Numbered from the stretch's first letter, positions 14,695 through 22,382 are shown. The stretch is DNA of 64,000 bases from Faecalibacterium hattorii (GCF_003287455.1 NZ_PRLC01000003.1:1-64000), one strand, 5' to 3'. Translations and numbers: made by a program. The notes: a model not told the origin generated them from the letters alone.

Positions 14695-15414
14695 TTATTT
14701 CTGTACCAGTTTTACGCAGCGTTGCAGGTCGAGCGCCCCGGTGTAGAGGCTTTTGCCCAAGATCGCCGCCGCGACGCCCATCCGATCCAGCTCCACCAGC
14801 TCGGATTCGAAGGAGATGCCGCCGCTGGCCGTGAAGTTCATGCCCGGCACCTCGGTCTGCAATTGGCGGTACAGGGCCATGTTCGTGCCCTGCATCGCGC
14901 CGTCACAGGCGATGTCGGTGTAGATAACCGCCGTGCAGCCCGCATCCGCCAGCCGCTTGCAGAAGTCGATGCCCTTTTCGGCGCTGACATCCTTCCAGCC
15001 GTGGATGGCCACAAAGCCGTTCTTGGCGTCCACGCCGACGGCGATCCTGTCGCCGTATTTTTTCAGCATCCGGGCCGTGAAGTCAAAATCCGTCACGGCC
15101 ACACTGCCAAGGATGCAGCGGCCCACACCGAGGGAAAGGTACTTCTCGATCCGCTCCTCGGTGCGGATGCCGCCGCCCACCTCGATGTACAAGCCGCCCT
15201 GCTTTGCCAGCGCGGCTATGGTGTCGTAATTGGAAAGGGTGCCGTCCTTCGCGCCGTCCAGATCGACGACGTGGAGGTTCTTGGCCCCCGCCGCGAGGAA
15301 CTGCCGCGCCTGTGCGCAGGGATCCTCGCCGTAGACGGTCATGCGGTCGTAGTCGCCCTGCGTCAGCCGGACGACCTTGCCGCCCCGCAGGTCAATGGCA
15401 GGAAATAATTGCAT
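14695..15414 (-). CDS. hisA: phosphoribosylformimino-5-aminoimidazole carboxamide ribotide isomerase HisA
   Basis: 239 residues. 'FPAIDLRGGKVVRLTQGDYD' is the HisA start with catalytic Asp; 'HVVDLDGAKDG', 'IEVGGGIRTEE' and 'TDIACDGAMQGTN' are diagnostic, the last with the second catalytic Asp. It performs the isomerisation before the HisF/HisH step. It begins 143 nt after hisH, and that gap is filled by hairpin repeats. GGAGGG is near its ATG, so it has its own efficient ribosome site. Confidence 0.95.
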   Translation of the reverse strand: MQLFPAIDLRGGKVVRLTQGDYDRMTVYGEDPCAQARQFLAAGAKNLHVVDLDGAKDGTLSNYDTIAALAKQGGLYIEVGGGIRTEERIEKYLSLGVGRCILGSVAVTDFDFTARMLKKYGDRIAVGVDAKNGFVAIHGWKDVSAEKGIDFCKRLADAGCTAVIYTDIACDGAMQGTNMALYRQLQTEVPGMNFTASGGISFESELVELDRMGVAAAILGKSLYTGALDLQRCVKLVQK

Positions 15415-15454
15415 CGGGTAGATTCCCTCCTAACTTTAGCACTTCCTTCGTACA

Positions 15455-15557
15455 ACCTCTCCTTGTAGGAGAGGCCTTGGCAGAACGATAAAGTTTCCGG
15501 TTTTGCCAAGGGCTCCCCTATTAGGGGAGCTGGCGAGCGTCAGCGAGACTGAGAGGT
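15455..15557. repeat. interspersed hairpin repeat (copy 1), inside the his operon
   Basis: The full unit reads GGCTCCCC-TATTA-GGGGAGCTGG, then a second small hairpin (CGAGCGTCAGCGAG), then CTGAGAGG touching the hisH stop at 15558-15560. A second hairpin, CCTCTCC-TTG-TAGGAGAGG (15456-15474), and a TTGGCA...TGCCAA pair precede it. The same plan recurs at 34771, 39454-39567 and 50471. Confidence 0.75.
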
Positions 15558-16166
15558 TCATAATTCACTGAACGCCTTCAGGATCCTCAGCCCCGTATCC
15601 CCGCTTTTTTCGGGATGGAACTGGGTGCCGTACACCTTCCCCGCCCGGACCACACCGGTGACGGGAAGGGAGTAATCGCTGACGGCCAGCGTGCTTTCCA
15701 CGCAGTGTTTGCCGTAGTAGCTGTGGACGTAGTACACATACTCGCCTTCCCGGATGTACCGGAACAGCGGGTCGTCTTTGAGGATGTGCAGGGCGTTCCA
15801 GCCGATCTGCGGCACCTTTAGAGTCTTGTCCGCAAGGTCGGGTTCCAGCGGGCAGACCTCGCCTTTCACAAAGCCGAGACCCGCGTGCTCGCCGTACTCG
15901 TAGCTTTTCTCAAACAGAAGCTGCATCCCAAGGCAGATGCCCAGCAGCGGCTTCTTTTGGGCCTCCTCTTGAATGACCGGCACAAGGCCGGTGGCGGTGA
16001 GCTTCGCCATGGCGTCGCCGAAGGCCCCCACGCCGGGCAGGATCAGCCGGTCCGCTGCCCGGATCACGGCCGGGTCTGCCGTGACAACAGCTTCCTGCCC
16101 CAGATGGGCAAGGCTCGACTTCAGGCTGAACAGGTTGCCCACACCATAATCGATGATCGCGATCAT
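15558..16166 (-). CDS. hisH: imidazole glycerol phosphate synthase, glutaminase subunit HisH
   Basis: 202 residues, class I glutamine amidotransferase. 'IAIIDYGVGNLFS' opens the protein, 'LILPGVGAFGDAM' is the oxyanion region, 'LLGICLGMQLLFE' holds the nucleophile Cys, and 'GTQFHPEKSG' the His and Glu of the triad. It supplies ammonia to HisF. The ATG (16166) overlaps the hisB stop by ATGA, so translation is coupled. A hairpin repeat begins directly at its stop codon. Confidence 0.95.
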   Translation of the reverse strand: MIAIIDYGVGNLFSLKSSLAHLGQEAVVTADPAVIRAADRLILPGVGAFGDAMAKLTATGLVPVIQEEAQKKPLLGICLGMQLLFEKSYEYGEHAGLGFVKGEVCPLEPDLADKTLKVPQIGWNALHILKDDPLFRYIREGEYVYYVHSYYGKHCVESTLAVSDYSLPVTGVVRAGKVYGTQFHPEKSGDTGLRILKAFSEL

Positions 16167-16753
16167 ACCAGCAGTCCTTTCGTGGAGGGGATCTCGTCCC
16201 GGTGGGCGGCGTCGATCTTTACTGCGGCGGCCAGCGCGTGCCCGGCCCCCTTGAAACAGGCTTCCAGAATGTGATGGGTATTCTCCCCCGCGAACTGGAC
16301 GAAATGGATCGTGGCGGGCACATTCCGGGCAAAGCCCAGCCAGAATTCCGAGGCGCACTCCACATCGAAATCGCCGACCTTTTCGGTCTTGCAGTGGACG
16401 TCCCAATTCAGGGTGCACCGGCCCGAAAGGTCCACGGCGCAGAGCACCAGCGCCTCGTCCATGGGCAGGTAGAAGCTGCCGTAGCGGCAGATGCCACGCA
16501 TCTCGCCCAGCGCCTTGGCAAAGGCTTGGCCCAGCGCAATGCCGATGTCCTCGGCGGTGTGGTGGTAGTCCACCTCCACGTCGCCGTGGCAGGTGAGCAC
16601 GAGGTCGAACCGGCCATGCCGCGCGAACAGCTCCAGCATATGATTCAGAAAACCGCAGCCGGTGTCCACCTGATAGCGGCCCGCGCCGTCCAGATTCAGG
16701 GTCAGTTCGATCTGCGTCTCGTTGGTGTTGCGTTCCAGACTGACTTCCCGCAT
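16163..16753 (-). CDS. hisB: imidazoleglycerol-phosphate dehydratase HisB (monofunctional)
   Basis: 196 residues, the length of the dehydratase alone. 'DTGCGFLNHMLELFARHG' and 'DYHHTAEDIGIALG' hold the His/Glu metal ligands, 'RYGSFYLPMDEALV' and 'ENTHHILEACFKGAGHAL' the second set. It dehydrates IGP to imidazole acetol phosphate. It starts 3 nt after hisC and overlaps hisH. The histidinol-phosphatase activity fused to HisB in enterobacteria is supplied here by the PHP gene at 12387. Confidence 0.95.
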   Translation of the reverse strand: MREVSLERNTNETQIELTLNLDGAGRYQVDTGCGFLNHMLELFARHGRFDLVLTCHGDVEVDYHHTAEDIGIALGQAFAKALGEMRGICRYGSFYLPMDEALVLCAVDLSGRCTLNWDVHCKTEKVGDFDVECASEFWLGFARNVPATIHFVQFAGENTHHILEACFKGAGHALAAAVKIDAAHRDEIPSTKGLLV

Positions 16754-16756
16754 GGG

Positions 16757-17818
16757 TCACACCTCCAAAATCTCATCCAGTGCTTTGAGCAGGGCCCGCA
16801 TCTCATCCGGGGTGCCGATGGTGATGCGCAGCCAGCTGCCGATCCGGGGCGCATCAAAATGACGGACGAGGACGCCCTTTTCTTTCAACTTTTTGTAAAG
16901 TTCCCCGCCATCTTTGCGGATTGTACTTGCAAACAGGAAGTTGGAGCGGCTGTCCAGCACGGAGAAGCCCCGCGCTTCCAGCTCCTGTTTCGTCCAGCCG
17001 CGGGTCTCCACGATGGCGGCGCGGGTGGTGTCAAAATACGCCGTATCTTCCAGCGCAGCCTGTCCGGCCTTCAGGGTCAGCCGGTTGATGTTGTAGGGGT
17101 TCAGGCTGAACTTGACCCGGTTCAGGTCCGCGATGAGCTTCTCATTGCCCATCGCAAGGCCCAGCCGTGCACCCGCCAGTTGGCGGGATTTCGAGAAGGT
17201 CTGCACGACCAGCAGGTTCTCGTATTGGTCGATGAGGGGCACGCAGCTCTCGCCGCCGAAGTCCACATAGGCTTCGTCCACGATCACCACGTTGTCAGGG
17301 TTCGCCTTCAGGATGCCCTCGATGGCACTGCGGGGCAGGGCCAGACCGGTGGGGGCGTTGGGGTTGGCCAACACGATGGTGGCACCGAGGCCGTAGTAAT
17401 CGGTGGGATCAAGGGTGAAATCCTCCTTCAGGGGGATGATCCTGCTGGGGATGTGCATCAGCCCGCACCAGACGCCGTAGCAGCCGTAGGTGATGTCCGC
17501 ATAGGCCAGCGGGTGTTCCTCGTCGCAGAAGGCCCGCAGCGCGAAGAAGAGGTTTTCGTCGCTGCCGTTGCCGGGCATGATCTGGCTGGGCCTCAGCCCG
17601 AAGTGCTTGGCCGCCGTGTTCAGCAGCTCGGCACAGGCCGGGTCGGAGTAGAGCCGCAGCTTTTCGACCTCGGCGCGGCTCACGGCGTCCAATACCGCCG
17701 GGGAGGGCGGGTAGGGGCTCTCGTTGGTGTTCAGCTTGATGTATTTCTGATCCTGCGGCTGTTCGCCGGGGGTGTAAGGGGTGACGTTCATCAATCGTTC
17801 TGATAGAAACCGGCTCAT
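16757..17818 (-). CDS. hisC: histidinol-phosphate aminotransferase HisC
   Basis: 353 residues, PLP fold type I aminotransferase. 'LNTNESPYPPSPAVLDAV' is the substrate-binding start; 'PGNGSDENLFFALRAF' binds the cofactor phosphate; 'LANPNAPTG' and 'VDEAYVDFG' carry the Asn and Asp/Tyr cofactor ligands. The Schiff-base Lys is in 'TFSKSRQLAGARLG'. It transfers the amino group from Glu to imidazole acetol phosphate. GGAGG lies upstream of the ATG; the gap to hisD is 31 nt. Confidence 0.94.
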   Translation of the reverse strand: MSRFLSERLMNVTPYTPGEQPQDQKYIKLNTNESPYPPSPAVLDAVSRAEVEKLRLYSDPACAELLNTAAKHFGLRPSQIMPGNGSDENLFFALRAFCDEEHPLAYADITYGCYGVWCGLMHIPSRIIPLKEDFTLDPTDYYGLGATIVLANPNAPTGLALPRSAIEGILKANPDNVVIVDEAYVDFGGESCVPLIDQYENLLVVQTFSKSRQLAGARLGLAMGNEKLIADLNRVKFSLNPYNINRLTLKAGQAALEDTAYFDTTRAAIVETRGWTKQELEARGFSVLDSRSNFLFASTIRKDGGELYKKLKEKGVLVRHFDAPRIGSWLRITIGTPDEMRALLKALDEILEV

Positions 17819-17849
17819 TGGGGTCGTCCTCCGTTTTTCTGCACCTGAA

Positions 17850-19127
17850 TCATTCTTCGTACCGGATGGTCACGCTCTTGGCGTGGGCGTGCAGTCCCTC
17901 GCGCTCGGCGAAGTCGGCGATGCGGGGAGCGACGGCGCCCAGCGCCTCGCGGGTGTAGTAGATGAAGCTGGACTTCTTCACGAAGTCGTCCACGCCCAAG
18001 GGGCTGGAGAACCGAGCCGTGCCGCTGGTGGGCAGGGTGTGGTTCGGCCCGGCGAAGTAATCGCCCAGCGCTTCCGGCACATTGCGGCCGAGGAAGATGC
18101 TGCCTGCGTTTCGGATCTCGTTCAGCACACCGAAGGGGTCCTCCACGCAGACTTCCAGATGCTCCGGCGCGATGATGTTGCACGCCTCAATGGCCTTGTG
18201 CAGATCGGAGCAGACGATGATCTTGCCGTTGTCGTCCACGCTGGCGCGGGCGATGGCGGCGCGGGGCAGCTGGGGGATCTGGACTTCCAGCTCCGCCTGT
18301 ACGGCCTTGGCCAGCGCCTCACTGTCCGTCACGAGGACGGGGCTGGCCAGCTTGTCGTGCTCGGCTTGGCTCAGCAGGTCGGCGGCTACCCACGCGGGGT
18401 TGCAGCCGCCGTCCGCCAGCACCAGAATCTCGCTGGGGCCCGCGATCATGTCGATGCCCACCTTGCCAAAGACCTTCCGCTTGGCCGTGGCAACGTAGAT
18501 GTTGCCGGGGCCCACGATCTTATCCACCGCCGGGATGCTCTCGGTGCCGTAGGCCAGCGCGGCCACGGCCTGTGCGCCGCCGGTCTTGAAAATTTTGGTC
18601 ACGCCCGCCGTGGCTGCTGCCGCGAGGATGACCGGGTTCACCTTACCGTCCTTCCCCGCCGGGGTGGTCATGACGATCTCGGACACCCCCGCCACCTTAG
18701 CCGGGATCACGTCCATCAGCACCGTGGAGGGGTACGCCGCCGTGCCGCCGGGCACATAGACGCCCGCCTTCTCGATGGGGGTATATTTCTGGCCCAGTAC
18801 CACGCCGGGCTTGTCGTTCATCACAAAGTTTTTGTGCACCTGCTGGCGGTGGAAAGCCTCGATGTTGGCGGCAGCCTCCCGCAGTGTCTCAAGGAAGTAG
18901 GGGTCCATGTTGGCAAAGGCCTCGTCGATCTCCTCTTGCGTCACCTGCAAATTCTCGATGGCCGCGCCATCGAATTTCAGGGCATAGTCCTTCAGAGCCG
19001 CATCGCCGCGGGCACGGACGTCGGCAATGATGCCGTCCACCACATCCTCCACGTTCTTCTCCGCGCGGATGTCGCGGTTCAAGATCTCTTCGGGTCTCAG
19101 TTCGTCGAAGTTATACAGCTTGATCAT
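17850..19127 (-). CDS. hisD: histidinol dehydrogenase HisD
   Basis: 425 residues. 'GQKYTPIEKAGVYVPGGTAAYPSTVLM' region, 'KIVGPGNIYVATAKR', 'GIDMIAGPSEILVLAD', 'ADLLSQAEHD' and 'IAPEHLEV' are the signatures, including the catalytic Glu-His and Zn ligands. It oxidises histidinol to histidine in two NAD steps. The ATG at 19127 overlaps the hisZG stop by ATGA, with AGGAGG upstream. A longer in-frame opening would run inside hisG and is not used. Confidence 0.95.
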   Translation of the reverse strand: MIKLYNFDELRPEEILNRDIRAEKNVEDVVDGIIADVRARGDAALKDYALKFDGAAIENLQVTQEEIDEAFANMDPYFLETLREAAANIEAFHRQQVHKNFVMNDKPGVVLGQKYTPIEKAGVYVPGGTAAYPSTVLMDVIPAKVAGVSEIVMTTPAGKDGKVNPVILAAAATAGVTKIFKTGGAQAVAALAYGTESIPAVDKIVGPGNIYVATAKRKVFGKVGIDMIAGPSEILVLADGGCNPAWVAADLLSQAEHDKLASPVLVTDSEALAKAVQAELEVQIPQLPRAAIARASVDDNGKIIVCSDLHKAIEACNIIAPEHLEVCVEDPFGVLNEIRNAGSIFLGRNVPEALGDYFAGPNHTLPTSGTARFSSPLGVDDFVKKSSFIYYTREALGAVAPRIADFAEREGLHAHAKSVTIRYEE

Positions 19128-20716
19128 TTTGCAGCCTCCTGTAAGGTATCCCGCAGTTTTTCGAGCATTTCGTCCATTTCCTTGTGCTTGAACTGGTAGC
19201 TGGCCTTGTTGGCGATGAACCGGGCCGAGATGGGCAGGAACTCCGTCACGACCTTGAGGCCGTTTTCCCGGAGGGTCGTGCCCGTCTCCACGATGTCCAC
19301 AATGACGTCCGAAAGCCCTAAGATGGGGGCCAGCTCGATGGAACCGTTCAGCTTGATGATGTCGATATCCCGCCCCATGGACGCATAATAGTTTTTCGCG
19401 ATGTTCACGAACTTGGTGGCGACCCGCACCGGGCGGCTGGGGTCGTCCTGATAGTCTGCCGGGGCGGCCACGCACATCCGGCACTTGCCAAGGCCGGTGT
19501 CCAGCAGCTCGTAGACGTCCGCCGAGGCTTCGGTGAGGATGTCCTTGCCCACGATGCCCACGTCCGCCGCGCCGTGCTCCACGTAGATGGCCACATCGCT
19601 GGGTTTGACGAGGAAGTAGCGGATGCCCGCCGCCGGGTTCTCCACCACCAGTTTCCGGGTGGCGTTGTAGTCCTCGGTGCAGCCGTAGCCGATGCGGGCA
19701 AGCAGATCATAAACCTTGTCGCCCAGCCGGCCTTTGGGCAGAGCCACATTCAGCATGGTCTTTTCGGTCTTCTGCTGCTGCACCGGCGGCAGCGGAGCGC
19801 TCAGGCGGTCCAGCTCGTCGAGGTAGACCGCAAAGCCGATGGCGTCCGCGCCGGGGGTGAACTTCTGCATCAGCCGGTCGTACCGTCCGCCTTTGAGCAG
19901 CGGCCGGGGCAGACCCCGCAGATACCCCTGAAAGACCAAGCCGTTATAGTATTCCATCTCACCCGCCAGCGAGAGATCCAGCCGGATGCTGCCGCCCGCC
20001 GCTTCCAGCGGTTCGGCCAGCGCCCGCAGCTCGGCAGCGGCTGCCCGCATCCGGTCGTTCTTGCAGAAGGCTTCGGCCCGCGTCAGCGTCTCTTCGTACC
20101 CGCCGCAGAGGCTCAGCAGCCCGCACAGGGTCTCGGCCCCGGCATCGTCCAGCCCGGCAGCCTTGGCCGCTGCCCGCAGCTCGTGGGCATTTTTCTCCCG
20201 CAGTGATCCCAGCAGGGCCGGGCGGGCGTTTTCCGGCACTGCCAGCGCATCCAGCAAGCCGAAGAGGTAGCCCATGTGGCTCACTTCCAGCACCCACGCA
20301 GCCCCCATCTGCCCCAGCGACTGCGCCGCCAGCCGGACGGTCTGCTGGACCTGTGCTTCGCCCACGGCTCCCAGCATCTCAAGACCCATCTGGGAGATCT
20401 CCTTGAAGGTGTGGCTCTCTGCCGAGGGGCGGTAGACGTTCTCGTGGTAGTAATATTTCAGCGTCTCACCGGCTGCGGGCTGGGCCGTCTTGGCGATGGA
20501 AAGGGTCACGTCCGGCTTCAGCGCCAGCAGCCGCCCGTCCAAGTCCGTGAAGGTGATGACCTGTTCCGACGACAAAAAGCTGCGGTTTTCCTGATACAGC
20601 CCATACTCCTCGAAGCGGCCCATGTGGTATTTGCGGCACCCCGCCGCCTCGTACAGCGCCCGCAGCCCGAAGGAAGCCCGCTCCTTCGGCTGCAAATACG
20701 ACAGATCAAATTTCAT
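19124..20716 (-). CDS. hisZG: HisZ-HisG fusion: ATP phosphoribosyltransferase regulatory and catalytic parts in one protein
   Basis: 530 residues. Residues 1-315 are HisZ, a histidyl-tRNA-synthetase-like domain with 'ALKPDVTLSIAKTA' (motif 2-like) and 'LLKGGRYDRLMQKF'. A short linker 'PPVQQQKTEKT' leads to Met321, where the short-form HisG begins: 'LNVALPKGRLGDKVYDLL', 'VGIVGKDILTE', 'DIIKLNGSIELAPILGLSDVIVDIVETGTTLREN'. HisG joins ATP and PRPP in the first committed step, and the short form needs HisZ for activity and histidine feedback. They are usually separate proteins in a hetero-octamer. The frame runs unbroken with no ribosome site before Met321. As first gene of the operon it follows the his promoter, with GGAGG 8 nt before the ATG. 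Confidence 0.92.
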   Translation of the reverse strand: MKFDLSYLQPKERASFGLRALYEAAGCRKYHMGRFEEYGLYQENRSFLSSEQVITFTDLDGRLLALKPDVTLSIAKTAQPAAGETLKYYYHENVYRPSAESHTFKEISQMGLEMLGAVGEAQVQQTVRLAAQSLGQMGAAWVLEVSHMGYLFGLLDALAVPENARPALLGSLREKNAHELRAAAKAAGLDDAGAETLCGLLSLCGGYEETLTRAEAFCKNDRMRAAAAELRALAEPLEAAGGSIRLDLSLAGEMEYYNGLVFQGYLRGLPRPLLKGGRYDRLMQKFTPGADAIGFAVYLDELDRLSAPLPPVQQQKTEKTMLNVALPKGRLGDKVYDLLARIGYGCTEDYNATRKLVVENPAAGIRYFLVKPSDVAIYVEHGAADVGIVGKDILTEASADVYELLDTGLGKCRMCVAAPADYQDDPSRPVRVATKFVNIAKNYYASMGRDIDIIKLNGSIELAPILGLSDVIVDIVETGTTLRENGLKVVTEFLPISARFIANKASYQFKHKEMDEMLEKLRDTLQEAAK

Positions 20717-20799
20717 CTCCGTTTCCTCCCGTTCCTCGGTTTTGAAGCGTTCCGGCGGCCATCCTGCCGCCCCTTTCCCAGCGTGTATTTTATAAAATC
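20717..20799 (-). promoter_or_regulatory. 5' leader of the his operon
   Basis: About 80 nt of untranslated leader between promoter and hisZG. I see no T-box box, no His-codon leader peptide and no riboswitch-like fold, so control probably rests on the palindrome in the promoter. Confidence 0.4.
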
Positions 20800-20828
20800 A
20801 TTTTACTTTATCTAGGTAAAGTTGTAAA
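20800..20828 (-). promoter_or_regulatory. his operon promoter with an operator-like palindrome in the spacer
   Basis: On the minus strand TTTACA (20828-20823) and TAAAAT (20805-20800) are 17 nt apart. The plus-strand 18-mer ACTTTATCTAGGTAAAGT at 20805-20822 is a palindrome (16 of 18 positions) that fills the spacer. Histidine operons of some Firmicutes are known to be repressed by HisR/YerC proteins of the TrpR superfamily. Whether this is such a site is inference. Confidence 0.7.
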
Positions 20829-20955
20829 GTATGAAAGTGAAAGATTTTTCATCTCTATCTTACAGTTTTTCTGTGCGTTTGTACAGAAACGCGAAATTGT
20901 TTCATCGTACCGCTGGATCAGATGATGCGTTCCGCAAATGCCCGCCCCCGCAAAC
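20829..20955. other. intergenic spacer, nothing recognised
   Basis: AT-rich stretch upstream of the his promoter. The plus-strand frame starting at 20831 runs antisense into trxA and I do not consider it a gene. Confidence 0.4.
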
Positions 20956-20999
20956 GCAAAAAATCCCCCGCCGGGCGCAGGGTGCGCGGCGGCGGGGGA
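20956..20999 (-). terminator. intrinsic terminator of trxA
   Basis: TCCCCCGCC/GGCGGGGGA stem (20964-20972 and 20991-20999) around a GC-rich loop; AAAAAA at 20957-20963 gives the minus-strand T-run. Confidence 0.8.
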
Positions 21000-21026
21000 A
21001 GGGTGCGGTTCTGATTTCAGGTGTTC

Positions 21027-21338
21027 TCAGACGTCCAGCAGAGCCAGCACGCCGCTCTTGGGGCGGGCACCGACGGTCTGGTTGACGAGCTTGCCGTTTT
21101 TGAAGACCAGCAGGGTCGGGATGCTCATGACGCCGAACTGGGCGGCGAGGTCGGGCTGCTCGTCCACATTGACCTTGCCCACCTTGATGTCGCTGCGCTC
21201 TGCAGCCACCTCGTCCACGATGGGGGACAGCATCCGGCAGGGGCCGCACCAGCTTGCCCAGAAGTCCAGCAGGACGGGCTTTTCGCTGTGCAGCACCTCG
21301 GCGTCAAAATTTGCACTGGTAATGGTGATGGGTTCCAT
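21027..21338 (-). CDS. trxA: thioredoxin
   Basis: 103 residues, the normal thioredoxin length. The redox motif is '[11 protein letters not shown]' (C-G-P-C), the buried Asp is in 'VLLDFWA', and the cis-Pro loop is '[13 protein letters not shown]'. It reduces disulfides in the cytoplasm. The start 'MEPITI' at 21338 has AAGGAGG 7 nt upstream; in-frame codons further upstream lack a site. It is flanked by terminators and is probably a single-gene unit. No thioredoxin reductase is nearby. Confidence 0.95.
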   Translation of the reverse strand: MEPITITSANFDAEVLHSEKPVLLDFWASWCGPCRMLSPIVDEVAAERSDIKVGKVNVDEQPDLAAQFGVMSIPTLLVFKNGKLVNQTVGARPKSGVLALLDV

Positions 21339-21425
21339 ATCGGTTACCTCCTTGGGAAGTGTTTTGTTCGATGGCATTAGTATACCCCAAAACGCCCCGC
21401 CGTTCCGTAACTGGGTCACACAACA

Positions 21426-21466
21426 CAAAAAGCGGCGGCCCGCCCGCTTGGGGTGAGCCGCCGCCC
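21426..21466 (-). terminator. terminator of the peptide gene pair
   Basis: GCGGCGGC (21432-21439) / GCCGCCGC (21457-21464) stem; TTTTT follows on the minus strand, and ACAC/GTGT bases extend the outer pairing. It ends the unit that starts at 22411. Confidence 0.75.
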
Positions 21467-21510
21467 TGCTGTGTTCTTTGGACTTCTCCGCAGATGCGGG
21501 TCAAGAGCAA

Positions 21511-21849
21511 TTATGCCGTTACCCAAGCAACTGCGGTGACAGGCCACCAGCCGGCCAGATTGATTGCCGTATAAACACCAACCACAGCGTTGCCGACGGA
21601 CTTGTTCAGGTAATTTGCGAAAGCATCAATACCGCTGGCTGCCAGCTCGGTAACGGACTTGCCCTTCTTGTTCTTCTGGATCCACTCACGACTCTTGCCA
21701 ATGCCCCAGACCATATTTGCAATGGAAATGGTAGTACCGATCACCCAACCCACGGCGTAAGCGGTCCCAGCATCGCCACCAGAGGTGTAGGTCATTTCAT
21801 CTTCAGTCATGACACTGTAGCAAGCGGGCATCATCATTTTGTTTTCCAT
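21511..21849 (-). CDS. secreted peptide precursor with double-glycine-type leader (peptide B)
   Basis: 112 residues. The first 25 (M-E-N-K ... 'SVMTEDEMTYTSGG') form a leader ending in Gly-Gly, the type removed by C39-peptidase ABC exporters during class II bacteriocin or peptide-pheromone export. The predicted mature part of 87 residues is rich in Gly, Ala, Val and Trp ('AVGWVIGTTISIANMVWGIG', 'GVYTAINLAGWWPVTAVAWV') with a basic middle ('KSREWIQKNKKGKS'). AAAGGAG sits 7 nt before ATG 21849. It is the second gene of a two-gene unit, and the leader matches that of peptide A in length and core motif. No exporter or immunity gene is recognised nearby. I infer a bacteriocin-like or signalling role. 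Confidence 0.65.
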   Translation of the reverse strand: MENKMMMPACYSVMTEDEMTYTSGGDAGTAYAVGWVIGTTISIANMVWGIGKSREWIQKNKKGKSVTELAASGIDAFANYLNKSVGNAVVGVYTAINLAGWWPVTAVAWVTA

Positions 21850-21880
21850 AATAACACTCCTTTGAAAGCAATCTATCCCA

Positions 21881-21900
21881 AGCGGTGCACACTGCACCGC
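21881..21900 (-). promoter_or_regulatory. intercistronic hairpin between the two peptide genes
   Basis: GCGGTGCA (21882-21889) and TGCACCGC (21893-21900) form an 8-bp stem with a 3-nt loop. No T-run follows, so it is more likely an RNA stability or processing element than a terminator. Confidence 0.4.
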
Positions 21901-21952
21901 AAGTTTCCAAATAAATGCTATGGGGAACAAGTGGACGCGGAGTCCCGGCTCC

Positions 21953-22297
21953 TTAGACCAGAACGAGGATCAGGCTGATGGGAGCCAGACCCACCACCAT
22001 GGCGGTGGAAACACTATCGCGTAGGAAGTTGGAGGGACTCTTGGTCATGTCCTCGCCGATATCATCCATGGCGCGGCCCAGAACCGTCAGGACATTGCCC
22101 TTACGGTTGGATTTGTTGCTCAGCCAGTTGCGGGCGGCAGAAATGCCCCAGATGTAGCTGGCGCCCAGCACCACGCTGCCAACGACGGTGGCGGCCACCT
22201 TAAAGGTATCAAATGCAGCGCTTCCGCCCTCGGTATAGGTCATTTCATCTTCGGTCATCACCGCATACTCTGCGGGCAGTCTCAGTTCATTTTTCAT
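21953..22297 (-). CDS. secreted peptide precursor with double-glycine-type leader (peptide A)
   Basis: 114 residues. The leader is again 25 residues, ending 'AVMTEDEMTYTEGG', nearly identical to peptide B over 'VMTEDEMTYT'. The 89-residue remainder differs: 'FKVAATVVGSVVLGASYIWGISAARNWLSNKSNRKGNV' followed by a helical part and a hydrophobic tail ('STAMVVGLAPISLILVLV'). Both mature parts share the order Gly/Ala-rich helix, W-G-I motif, 'R.W' and a Lys/Asn-rich turn, so they are distant paralogues. AGAGGGA precedes the ATG. A promoter lies at 22383-22411. Pairing of two such peptides recalls two-component class II bacteriocins, but no immunity protein is seen. Confidence 0.65.
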   Translation of the reverse strand: MKNELRLPAEYAVMTEDEMTYTEGGSAAFDTFKVAATVVGSVVLGASYIWGISAARNWLSNKSNRKGNVLTVLGRAMDDIGEDMTKSPSNFLRDSVSTAMVVGLAPISLILVLV

Positions 22298-22382
22298 AGG
22301 TCATTTCCCTCTTTGCGGCGGCGCCTGTGCGCCGATCAAGTACAACTTCCATGCCGCTTTCCTTCTCACTCTTTGTACGCTC

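Noticed and set aside
20717-20799. T-box or His leader peptide ahead of the his operon
   Set aside because: The T-box consensus is absent, and there is no short frame with a run of His codons.
20831-21085. Plus-strand frame upstream of trxA
   Set aside because: It runs through the trxA terminator and antisense into the gene and lacks a ribosome site.
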